Shown here: positions 22,166 through 33,913 of the stretch, in pieces | Layout of the letters: each line of letters begins with the position of its first letter | Numbering within the stretch: position 1 is the first letter of the stretch | NCBI GenBank assembly: GCA_034769895.1 | Contig: CM068367.1 | Coordinates: 314,091,986 to 314,155,985 of the forward strand | Direction of reading: 5' to 3' | DNA from: Magicicada septendecula | Lineage: Eukaryota; Arthropoda; Insecta; Hemiptera; Cicadidae | Length of the DNA: 64,000 nucleotides | Notes under the pieces: generated by a model | Database searches by the model: none | What the model saw: the letters and a program-made list of their open reading frames with translations, nothing else | Told to the model about the DNA's origin: nothing | Made by a program: the position numbers and the translations under genes

Positions 22166-22264
22166 GGCTTGCACGCATTATGTTGGTGTGGGTTTCGGCA
22201 CTTTCCATTTAAAAAGCGTGCAAATGTAAGAAAATAAACATGAGTGAGGCCAGAAATAACGTGA

Positions 22265-22266
<2 letters not shown>

Positions 22267-22307
<41 letters not shown>
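22267..22307 (+). repeat. (GT)n, 41 bp, in P1
   Basis: A pure GT run at the junction between the central module and the satellite. Its length differs in every copy. Confidence 0.95.
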
Positions 22308-22308
<1 letters not shown>

Positions 22309-23330
22309 TTACCTGCCTTTTTATTGCTGTATTAAATGAAAAAAATAATCTCGAACACGATTTTTTTTGCCATCACCATACTTCCATTCCTTAAGGAATA
22401 TGGAAGTAATATTATATTACATTAAAATGAAAAAATTATAATTTTATTGCCTAGCAACAAAATTATTTTATTTTTAACAATTACCATTGTTTCAAAAAGT
22501 TTAAATAAATTTTCAAGTACTTTACTCTTGTTAAAACGTAAAAGGTTGCAGGTAAACTACCCCTTCCCCTTAACCGATCTTCACCAAAATCGAAACTCCT
22601 TGAGTCCTCTACAATTCACTGACGTATGCAAAAAATTATTTGATTCTGTTTGAATTTGCGGCAGTTATCGTGTGCCATAGAAAATACGGTTGATAAAAAA
22701 CGTTGCAGGTAAACTACCCCTTCCCCTCAACCGATCTTCACCAAAAACAATAGGTCTTGAGTACTCTACAAATCAGGGCTGTATGCAGAAAATTATTTGA
22801 TTCTGTTTGAATTTGCGGCTGTTATCGTTTGCCATAGAAAATACCCTTGTTAAAAAAACGTTGTAGGTAAACTACCCCTTTCCCCTCAACCGATCTTCAC
22901 CAAAAACAATAGGTCTTGAGAACTCTACAATTTAGGGCTGTATACGAAACATTATTTAATTCTGTTTGAATTTGCGGCTGTTATCGTTTGCCAAAAAAAA
23001 AATTTCCCTTGATAAAAAAAAACCGTTGCAGGTAAACTACCCCTTTCCCTCAACCGATCTTCACCAAAAACAATAGGTCGTGAGTACTCTACAATTCAGG
23101 GCTGCATACGAAACATTATTTGATTCTGTTTGAATTTGCGGCGTTATCGTTTGCCATAGAAAAAAATCTACACACAGACAGACAGACAGACACACACACA
23201 CACAGACACTTTTCGGAAACCGACTTTTTTTCATGTTTTGAGTGTAGTACAATCAGAATCTGCAATAATCTCGAACACGATTTTTTTTGCCATCACCATA
23301 CTTCCATTCCTTAAGGAATATGGAAGTAAA

Positions 23331-23582
23331 AATTGTTACAATATTTGTTTACTTTATTCAGTTTTTATGTATTTGCCAATATTAATTTGTTTTTCGTAGC
23401 CATCCTTCCATAGGGGTTGAATTAAACTGGTGACATTTGATAGAAAGAAATATGACACAGTCACATTGGCTTTTAGTTCGGTATTAATATTTAAGTGCGA
23501 AGGACTATTGTTAGTGAAGAGAATGATCGCAGCCGATAGATTGTTAGATGCTAAGAGACCGGTAACTGCTCATGAAGCCTTT
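23331..23582. repeat. Spacer S1 (252 bp) between inverted arms P1 and M1
   Basis: A unique-looking AT-rich stretch (starts AATTGTTACAATATTTG, ends CTGCTCATGAAGCC) between two oppositely oriented palindromic linkers; the loop of the giant hairpin. It occurs only three times in the window, always in this position. No ORF. Confidence 0.85.
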
Positions 23583-26179
23583 TACTTCCATATTCCTTAA
23601 GGAATGGAAGTATGGTGATGGCAAAAAAAATCGTGTTCGAGATTATTGCAGATTCTGATTCTACTACACTCAAAACATGAAAAAAAGCCGTTTTCCGAAA
23701 AGTGTCTGTGTGTGTATCTGTCTGTCTGTCTGTGTGTCTGTAGATTTTTTTTCTATGGCAAACGATAACAGCCGCAAATTCAAACAGAATTAAATAATGT
23801 TTCGTATACAGCCCTAAATTGTAGAGTTCTCAAGACCCATTATTTTTGGTGAAGATCGGTTAAAGGAAAGGGGTAGTTTACCTACAACGTTTTTTTAACA
23901 AGGGTATTTTCTATGGCAAACGATAACAGCCGCAAATTCAAACAGAATCAAATAATTTTCTGCATACAGTCCTGATTTGTAGAGTACTCAAGACCTTTTG
24001 TTTTTGGTGAAGATCGGTTGAGGGGAAAGGGGTAGTTTACCTGCAACGTTTTTTATCAAGCGTATTTTCTATGGCAAACGATAACTGCCGCAAATTCAAA
24101 CAGAATCAAATAATTTTTTGCATACGTCAGTGAATTGTAGAGGACTCATGGCCTTTAGATTTTGGTGAAGATCGGTTAAGGGGAAGGGGTAGTTTACCTG
24201 CAACCTTTTACTTTTTAACAAGAGTAAAGTACTTGAAAATTCATTTAAACTTTTTGAAACAATGATAATTGTTGAAAATAAAATAATTTTGTTGCCAGGC
24301 AATAAAATTATAATTTTTTCATGTTAATGTAAATTATGTATATATTAGAAAATATATCGTGCTTGGCAGGCAAGCATATTTCAGTTATGTACTGTTTACG
24401 TTTCCATTTTATTATTATGACTACTGCAGTAAAAAGGCAGGGAAGACACACACACACACAAAATTCGCGTTATTTCTGGCCTCATTCATGTTTATTTTCT
24501 TACATTTGCACGCTTTTTAAATGGAAACTGCTGTACCCATACCAACATAACGCATGCAAGCCGAAAAAGTGTCCAGCGTGGATAGCGATTTGCTTCCTGT
24601 GGATCGCTGGGCAGTGTAACTGCACGTGTTTACAAAGGAGCGATTCATAGACAGACTTTTCGTCTTTAGGGAATGAACCCTCTGCAAGATGCTGAGGGTC
24701 CATGAGTGACTTCGGAGCGCTCCTTCTTTTCCGCGTTTGTTCTGTGAAACGTACACTGTAGATTCGCAGCTTTATTCTAAGCAACGCTCAATAGGAAATG
24801 TTGAAAATTTTTGTCCACGGTGCACCCTCATACACACTAAACCTGCTCTGATGTTTTAATTACGGACATCATAATATTAAAACTTTGGAAACTTGAGCAC
24901 TACTTAATGGAGATTAATCATTAACTTATACAAGCCATTAATTTTTTGCATATTTTTTATATATATGCGTACAACGTTATCGGCAATAAAGAAGTAGTTT
25001 TTGTTAAAATTCCTTCCCGGGATATTTGGCCGTAGTCCAATGTTTTCTACAAAACCAGACGTTTCGGCAATGCCATCGACTTCTATCATCAGTGAAAATC
25101 GAGTGCGATAACGTGAGGTAGTATATGTTAGTGACCACAGTACTGTGGTTAAGGCTGAAGCAGTAAGTAGAAAGAAGTAGTTTCTATGGTAATATTTCAT
25201 TTCGAAAATTATTTCAATTATAAATCTTAGAATATGGAAGTCATGTATGGGTTCTCCATACCGATATTTTACTTCCATATTCCTTAAGGAAATGGAAGTA
25301 TGGTGATGGCAAAAAAAATCGTGTTCGAGATTATTGCAGATTCTGATTGTACTACACTCAAAACATGAAAAAAGTCGTTTTCCGAAAAGTGTCTGTGTCT
25401 GTGTGTCTGTCTGTCTGTCTGTGTGTAGATTTTTTTCTATGGCAAACGATAACTGCCGCAAATTCAAACAGAATCAAATAATGTTTCGCATACAGCCCTG
25501 AATTGTAGAGTTCTCAAGACCTATTGTTTTTGGTGAAGGTCGGTTAAGGGAAAGGGGTAGTTTACCTGTAACGTTTTATGTTTTAACAAGGGTATTTCCT
25601 ATGGCAAACGATAACAGCCGCAAATTCAAACAGAATCAAAAGATTATGTGCATACAGCCCTAAATTGCAGAGTTCTCAAGACCTATTGTTTTTGGTGAAG
25701 ATCGGTTAAGGGAAAGGGGTAGTTTACCTGCAGCGTTTTTTTATCAAGGGTATTTTCTATGGCAAACGATAACAGCCGCAAATTCAAACAGAATGAAATA
25801 ATTTTTTGCATACAGCCGTGATTTGTAGAGTACTCAAGACCTATTGTTTTTGGTGAAGATCGGTTGAGGGGAAGGGGTAGTTTACCTGCAACGTTTTTTA
25901 TCAAGCGTATTTTCTATGGCAAACGATAACTGCCGCAAATTCAAACAGAATCAAATAATTTTTTGCATACGTCACTGAATTGTAGAGGACTCAAGGCCTT
26001 TTGATTTTGGTGAAGATCGGTTAAGGGGAAGGGGTAGTTTACCTGCAACCTTTTACGTTTTAACAAGAGTAAAGTACTTGAAAATTCATTTAAACTTTTT
26101 CAAACAATGGTAATTGTTAAAAATAAAATAATTTTGTTGCCAGGCAATAAAATTATAATTTTTTCATTTTAATGTAAAT
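23583..26179 (-). repeat. Arm M1: satellite, type II central module, linker, satellite
   Basis: From the left: linker, about three inverted monomers (23755-24215), a type II module (about 24305-25264), linker plus microsatellite (about 25270-25430) and four inverted monomers (25435-26050). Type II shares with type I the (CA)n side and the 5' terminal side with the recurrent frame, but the middle (about 24570-24960) is unrelated. A 1-bp insertion near 25250 (GGGTTCTCC instead of GGTTCTCC) fuses two frames into 187 codons here only. Confidence 0.85.
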
Positions 26180-26397
26180 CTGTACATAGTATAAAGTAAA
26201 GTCGGTCCGTTTTCTCTCTGTGTTTGAAATCGCTAATCTCAGGAAGTACTGAACGGATTTTATTAAAGTTTTCGCCAATAGATAGAGTGTCTATCGAGGA
26301 ACATTTATGTGTATAATTAATACATATATGTTGTACATTAGCTTAGCTATCACGGTTTATGTCAAGTAAGTGGTATAGTTTACATCTTATATATAAA
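26180..26397. repeat. Module H1 (218 bp)
   Basis: It starts near TGTACATAGTATAAAGTAAAG and runs to TATATATAAA before the next ATATCGG. It contains GAAGTACTGAACGGATTTTA, a phrase style common in insect Helitron-like repeats (inference). Present three times, always between M and the next P. Confidence 0.75.
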
Positions 26398-27270
26398 ATA
26401 TCGGTATGGAGAACCATACATGACTTCCATATTCTAAGATTTATATTTAAAATCATTTTCGAAATGAAATATTACCATAGAAACTACTTCTTTCTACTTA
26501 CTGCTTCAGCCTTAACCACAGTACTGTGGTCACTAACGTATACCACCTCACGTTATCGCACTCGATTTTCATTGATGATAGAAGTCGATGGCATTGCCGA
26601 AATGTCTGGTTTTGTAGAAAACATTGGACTACGGCCAAATATCCCGGGAAGGAATTTTAACAAAAACTACTTCTTTGTTGCCGATAACGTTGTACACATA
26701 TATATCAGTGGCGAAGTTACATGGAGGCAATGCCTACCCTAAAAAATTCTGTAGAATAAAAGTTATAAATACGTATGAACTACATAACGTAAAGATTATA
26801 CATTGTTACTGCGACTGTCAAATTTATTAAACCGAAACGTGCTTTATTGAGCGACCGCTAGATGGTGACAGGTGAGATTCGGCATAGTTCGTTTAAAGCG
26901 AATGAGGCAACCTGAACTTGCCTCAGCGTTTTTTGTATACATCGTATGTAAGCAATGTAGTGGTGTGATAGGGAAGTGTAGGGAGGGGGGATTGTCCCGC
27001 GCTGTACACATAGAGCGTTGAGGCATGCCTCACTTCTGTGGTCCAAACAGTTAAGTTAAAGCGCCTGTGTTGTTTCTAAGTGTTTATTTTATGCGGTTAT
27101 TAAAAGTGTCACTGTTATTCCGCTGAACTAACAGATGATCAAGATTGTTATTTGAATTATTTGTAACATTAAACATATATATAGAAACTAATCAAGTTTA
27201 AAAATTTGAAGTTCAATCAGTTGTATTATTGTGTATGATTAATACAAGGATTGTTCAATAGAAACACGTA

Positions 27271-27473
27271 TAGAGCCGTAAAGCATTTTTTATTCAACGA
27301 TTTTAAAAGAAGTCTCCAATAACATTAAGACATGAGTTCCACTGTTGCGCTAACCTGTAGATTCCCTGCTAGTAAAATTCTTACGGCTGTTTGTGGAACC
27401 ATTCGGTTACAGCAAACTCTACCTCAGCGTCCGATTTGAACCACCGTCCTTTTAGTGATTCCTTAAAAAAAAA
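27271..27473 (-). pseudogene. mariner transposase C-terminal relic (in P2)
   Basis: Same reading and same stops as in P1, so it was already dead before the 5.3-kb duplication. Confidence 0.8.
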
Positions 27474-27575
27474 TTCGGCTTGCACGCATTATGTTGGTGT
27501 GGGTTTCGGCACTTTCCATTTAAAAAGCGTGCAAATGTAAGAAAATAAACATGAGTGAGGCCAGAAATAACGTGA

Positions 27576-27675
<100 letters not shown>

Positions 27676-28603
27676 TTACCTGCCTTTTTATTGCTGTATT
27701 AAATGAAAAATATTATATTACATTAAAATGAAAAAATTATAATTTTATTGCCTAGCAACAAAATTATTTTATTTTTAACAATTACCATTGTTTCAAAAAG
27801 TTTAAATAAATTTTCAAGTACTTTACTCTTGTTAAAACGTAAAAGGTTGCAGGTAAACTACCCCTTCCCCTTAACCGATCTTCACCAAAATCGAAACTCC
27901 TTGAGTCCTCTACAATTCACTGACGTATGCAAAAAATTATTTGATTCTGTTTGAATTTGCGGCAGTTATCGTGTGCCATAGAAAATACGGTTGATAAAAA
28001 ACGTTGCAGGTAAACTACCCCTTCCCCTCAACCGATCTTCACCAAAAACAATAGGTCTTGAGTACTCTACAAATCAGGGCTGTATGCAGAAAATTATTTG
28101 ATTCTGTTTGAATTTGCGGCTGTTATCGTTTGCCATAGAAAATACCCTTGTTAAAAAAACGTTGTAGGTAAACTACCCCTTTCCCCTCAACCGATCTTCA
28201 CCAAAAACAATAGGTCTTGAGAACTCTACAATTTAGGGCTGTATACGAAACATTATTTAATTCTGTTTGAATTTGCGGCTGTTATCGTTTGCCAAAAAAA
28301 AAATTTCCCTTGATAAAAAAAAACCGTTGCAGGTAAACTACCCCTTTCCCTCAACCGATCTTCACCAAAAACAATAGGTCGTGAGTACTCTACAATTCAG
28401 GGCTGCATACGAAACATTATTTGATTCTGTTTGAATTTGCGGCGTTATCGTTTGCCATAGAAAAAAATCTACACACAGACACTTTTCGGAAACCGACTTT
28501 TTTTCATGTTTTGAGTGTAGTACAATCAGAATCTGCAATAATCTCGAACACGATTTTTTTTGCCATCACCATACTTCCATTCCTTAAGGAATATGGAAGT
28601 AAA

Positions 28604-28855
28604 AATTGTTACAATATTTGTTTACTTTATTCAGTTTTTATGTATTTGCCAATATTAATTTGTTTTTCGTAGCCATCCTTCCATAGGGGTTGAATTAAAC
28701 TGGTGACATTTGATAGAAAGAAATATGACACAGTCACATTGGCTTTTAGTTCGGTATTAATATTTAAGTGCGAAGGACTATTGTTAGTGAAGAGAATGAT
28801 CGCAGCCGATAGATTGTTAGATGCTAAGAGACCGGTAACTGCTCATGAAGCCTTT
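28604..28855. repeat. Spacer S2
   Basis: Copy of S1 without visible differences on inspection. Confidence 0.85.
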
Positions 28856-31453
28856 TACTTCCATATTCCTTAAGGAATGGAAGTATGGTGATGGCAAAAA
28901 AAATCGTGTTCGAGATTATTGCAGATTCTGATTCTACTACACTCAAAACATGAAAAAAAGCCGTTTTCCGAAAAGTGTCTGTGTGTGTATCTGTCTGTCT
29001 GTCTGTGTGTCTGTAGATTTTTTTTCTATGGCAAACGATAACAGCCGCAAATTCAAACAGAATTAAATAATGTTTCGTATACAGCCCTAAATTGTAGAGT
29101 TCTCAAGACCCATTATTTTTGGTGAAGATCGGTTAAAGGAAAGGGGTAGTTTACCTACAACGTTTTTTTAACAAGGGTATTTTCTATGGCAAACGATAAC
29201 AGCCGCAAATTCAAACAGAATCAAATAATTTTCTGCATACAGTCCTGATTTGTAGAGTACTCAAGACCTTTTGTTTTTGGTGAAGATCGGTTGAGGGGAA
29301 AGGGGTAGTTTACCTGCAACGTTTTTTATCAAGCGTATTTTCTATGGCAAACGATAACTGCCGCAAATTCAAACAGAATCAAATAATTTTTTGCATACGT
29401 CAGTGAATTGTAGAGGACTCATGGCCTTTAGATTTTGGTGAAGATCGGTTAAGGGGAAGGGGTAGTTTACCTGCAACCTTTTACTTTTTAACAAGAGTAA
29501 AGTACTTGAAAATTCATTTAAACTTTTTGAAACAATGATAATTGTTGAAAATAAAATAATTTTGTTGCCAGGCAATAAAATTATAATTTTTTCATGTTAA
29601 TGTAAATTATGTATATATTAGAAAATATATCGTGCTTGGCAGGCAAGCATATTTCAGTTATGTACTGTTTACGTTTCCATTTTATTATTATGACTACTGC
29701 AGTAAAAAGGCAGGGAAGACACACACACACACACAAAATTCGCGTTATTTCTGGCCTCATTCATGTTTATTTTCTTACATTTGCACGCTTTTTAAATGGA
29801 AACTGCTGTACCCATACCAACATAACGCATGCAAGCCGAAAAAGTGTCCAGCGTGGATAGCGATTTGCTTCCTGTGGATCGCTGGGCAGTGTAACTGCAC
29901 GTGTTTACAAAGGAGCGATTCATAGACAGACTTTTCGTCTTTAGGGAATGAACCCTCTGCAAGATGCTGAGGGTCCATGAGTGACTTCGGAGCGCTCCTT
30001 CTTTTCCGCGTTTGTTCTGTGAAACGTACACTGTAGATTCGCAGCTTTATTCTAAGCAACGCTCAATAGGAAATGTTGAAAATTTTTGTCCACGGTGCAC
30101 CCTCATACACACTAAACCTGCTCTGATGTTTTAATTACGGACATCATAATATTAAAACTTTGGAAACTTGAGCACTACTTAATGGAGATTAATCATTAAC
30201 TTATACAAGCCATTAATTTTTTGCATATTTTTTATATATATGCGTACAACGTTATCGGCAATAAAGAAGTAGTTTTTGTTAAAATTCCTTCCCGGGATAT
30301 TTGGCCGTAGTCCAATGTTTTCTACAAAACCAGACGTTTCGGCAATGCCATCGACTTCTATCATCAGTGAAAATCGAGTGCGATAACGTGAGGTAGTATA
30401 TGTTAGTGACCACAGTACTGTGGTTAAGGCTGAAGCAGTAAGTAGAAAGAAGTAGTTTCTATGGTAATATTTCATTTCGAAAATTATTTCAATTATAAAT
30501 CTTAGAATATGGAAGTCATGTATGGTTCTCCATACCGATATTTTACTTCCATATTCCTTAAGGAAATGGAAGTATGGTGATGGCAAAAAAAATCGTGTTC
30601 GAGATTATTGCAGATTCTGATTGTACTACACTCAAAACATGAAAAAAGTCGTTTTCCGAAAAGTGTCTGTGTCTGTGTGTCTGTCTGTCTGTCTGTGTGT
30701 AGATTTTTTTCTATGGCAAACGATAACTGCCGCAAATTCAAACAGAATCAAATAATGTTTCGCATACAGCCCTGAATTGTAGAGTTCTCAAGACCTATTG
30801 TTTTTGGTGAAGGTCGGTTAAGGGAAAGGGGTAGTTTACCTGTAACGTTTTATGTTTTAACAAGGGTATTTCCTATGGCAAACGATAACAGCCGCAAATT
30901 CAAACAGAATCAAAAGATTATGTGCATACAGCCCTAAATTGCAGAGTTCTCAAGACCTATTGTTTTTGGTGAAGATCGGTTAAGGGAAAGGGGTAGTTTA
31001 CCTGCAGCGTTTTTTTATCAAGGGTATTTTCTATGGCAAACGATAACAGCCGCAAATTCAAACAGAATGAAATAATTTTTTGCATACAGCCGTGATTTGT
31101 AGAGTACTCAAGACCTATTGTTTTTGGTGAAGATCGGTTGAGGGGAAGGGGTAGTTTACCTGCAACGTTTTTTATCAAGCGTATTTTCTATGGCAAACGA
31201 TAACTGCCGCAAATTCAAACAGAATCAAATAATTTTTTGCATACGTCACTGAATTGTAGAGGACTCAAGGCCTTTTGATTTTGGTGAAGATCGGTTAAGG
31301 GGAAGGGGTAGTTTACCTGCAACCTTTTACGTTTTAACAAGAGTAAAGTACTTGAAAATTCATTTAAACTTTTTCAAACAATGGTAATTGTTAAAAATAA
31401 AATAATTTTGTTGCCAGGCAATAAAATTATAATTTTTTCATTTTAATGTAAAT
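28856..31453 (-). repeat. Arm M2 (type II)
   Basis: Copy of M1 offset by 5273-5275 bp throughout. Seen differences are 2 bp in the CA run near 29720 and the absence of the extra G near 30531. Inverted monomers lie at about 29030-29485 and 30710-31325. Confidence 0.85.
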
Positions 31454-31671
31454 CTGTACATAGTATAAAGTAAAGTCGGTCCGTTTTCTCTCTGTGTTTG
31501 AAATCGCTAATCTCAGGAAGTACTGAACGGATTTTATTAAAGTTTTCGCCAATAGATAGAGTGTCTATCGAGGAACATTTATGTGTATAATTAATACATA
31601 TATGTTGTACATTAGCTTAGCTATCACGGTTTATGTCAAGTAAGTGGTATAGTTTACATCTTATATATAAA
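31454..31671. repeat. Module H2
   Basis: Copy of H1. Confidence 0.75.
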
Positions 31672-32544
31672 ATATCGGTATGGAGAACCATACATGACTT
31701 CCATATTCTAAGATTTATATTTAAAATCATTTTCGAAATGAAATATTACCATAGAAACTACTTCTTTCTACTTACTGCTTCAGCCTTAACCACAGTACTG
31801 TGGTCACTAACGTATACCACCTCACGTTATCGCACTCGATTTTCATTGATGATAGAAGTCGATGGCATTGCCGAAATGTCTGGTTTTGTAGAAAACATTG
31901 GACTACGGCCAAATATCCCGGGAAGGAATTTTAACAAAAACTACTTCTTTGTTGCCGATAACGTTGTACACATATATATCAGTGGCGAAGTTACATGGAG
32001 GCAATGCCTACCCTAAAAAATTCTGTAGAATAAAAGTTATAAATACGTATGAACTACATAACGTAAAGATTATACATTGTTACTGCGACTGTCAAATTTA
32101 TTAAACCGAAACGTGCTTTATTGAGCGACCGCTAGATGGTGACAGGTGAGATTCGGCATAGTTCGTTTAAAGCGAATGAGGCAACCTGAACTTGCCTCAG
32201 CGTTTTTTGTATACATCGTATGTAAGCAATGTAGTGCTGTGATAGGGAAGTGTATGGAGGGGGGATTGTCCCGCGCTGTACACATAGAGCGTTGAGGCAT
32301 GCCTCACTTCTGTGGTCCAAACAGTTAAGTTAAAGCGCCTGTGTTGTTTCTAAGTGTTTATTTTATGCGGTTATTAAAAGTGTCACTGTTATTCCGCTGA
32401 ACTAAAAGATGATCAAGATTGTTATTTGAATTATTTGTAACATTAAACATATATATAGAAACTAATCAAGTTTAAAAATTTGAAGTTCAATCAATTGTAT
32501 TATTGTGTATGACTAATACAAGGATTGTTCAATAGAAACACGTA

Positions 32545-32747
32545 TAGAGCCGTAAAGCATTTTTTATTCAACGATTTTGAAAGAAGTCTCCAATAACATT
32601 CAGACATGAGTTCCATTGTTGCGCTAACCTGTAGATTCCCTGCTAGTAAAATTCTTACGGCTGTTTGTGGAACCATTCGGTTACAGCAAACTCTAACTCA
32701 GCGTCCGATTTGAACCACCGTCCTTTTAGTGATTCCTTAAAATAAAT
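32545..32747 (-). pseudogene. mariner transposase C-terminal relic (in P3)
   Basis: Same relic with a few extra substitutions (TTTTGAAAG for TTTTAAAAG; CTAACTCAG for CTACCTCAG). Confidence 0.8.
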
Positions 32748-32849
32748 TTCGGCTTGCACGCGTTATGTTGGTGTGGGTTTCGGCACTTTCCATTTAAAAA
32801 GCGTGCAAATGTAAGAAAATAAACATGAGTGAGGCCAGAAATAACGTGA

Positions 32850-32983
<134 letters not shown>

Positions 32984-33913
32984 TTACCTGCCTTTTTATT
33001 GCTGTATTAAATGAAAAATATTATATTACATTAAAATGAAAAAAATTATAATTTTATTGCCTGGCAACAAAATTATTTTATTTTTAACAATTACCATTGT
33101 TTGAAAAAGTTTAAATGAATTTTCAAGTACTTTACTGTTGTTAAAACGTAAAAGGTTGCAGGTAAACTACCCCTTCCCCTTAACCGATCTTCACCAAAAT
33201 CGAAAGTCCTTGAGATCTCTACAATTCAGGGACATATGCAAAAAATTGTTTGATTTTGCGGCTGTTATCGTTTGCCATAGAAAATTACCCTTGATAAAAA
33301 AATGTTGCAGGTAAACTACCCCTTCCCCTTAACCGATCTTCACCAAAAACAATAGGTCTTGAGTACTCTACAAATCAGGGCTGTATGCAAAAAATTATTT
33401 GATTCTGTTTGAATTTGCGGCTATCGTTTGCCATAGAATATACCCTTGTTAAAAAAAACGTTGTAGGTAAACTACCCCTTTCCCTTAACCGATCTTCACC
33501 AAAAACAATAGGTCTTGAGAACTCTACAATTCAGGGCTGTATGCGAAACATTATTTGATTCTGTTTGAATTTGCGGCTGTTATCGTTTGCAAAAAAAAAA
33601 ATTTCCCTTGATAAAAAAACCGTTGCAGGTAAACTACGCCTTTCCCTCAACCGATCTTCACCAAAAACAATAGGTCGTGAGTACTCTACAAATCAGGGCT
33701 GTATGCAAAAAATTATTTGATTCTGTTTGAATTTGCGGCAGTTATCGTTTGCCATAGAAAAAAAATCTACACACAGACACACACACACAGACACTTTTCG
33801 GAAAACGACTTTTTTCATGTTTTGAGTGTAGTACAATCAGAATCTGCAATAATCTCGAACACGATTTTTTTTGCCATCACCATACTTCCATTCCTTAAGG
33901 AATATGGAAGTAA

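Larger units (their letters stand above)
21078..23330 (+). repeat. Arm P1: terminus, type I central module, satellite array, palindromic linker
   Basis: It starts with a hairpin, GTATGG-AGAA-CCATAC (about 21085-21100). The central module (about 21144-22260) carries a 95-codon frame and a mariner relic, then (GT)n, then about four ~160-bp monomers (about 22545-23155). It ends in a CA/GACA microsatellite and the palindrome CTTCCAT...TTAA...ATGGAAG. P1 alone has an extra 66-bp copy of the terminal linker near 22343-22408. Confidence 0.85.

Noticed and set aside
24500..24784. Recurrent 94-codon frame MLRIKLRIYSVRF... on the - strand (also 29775, 46913 and, shorter, 51861)
   Set aside because: It overlaps other frames of equal length in the type II module, has no recognisable domain, and is shortened by an indel in M4. 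Shared by copies only because they are duplicates.
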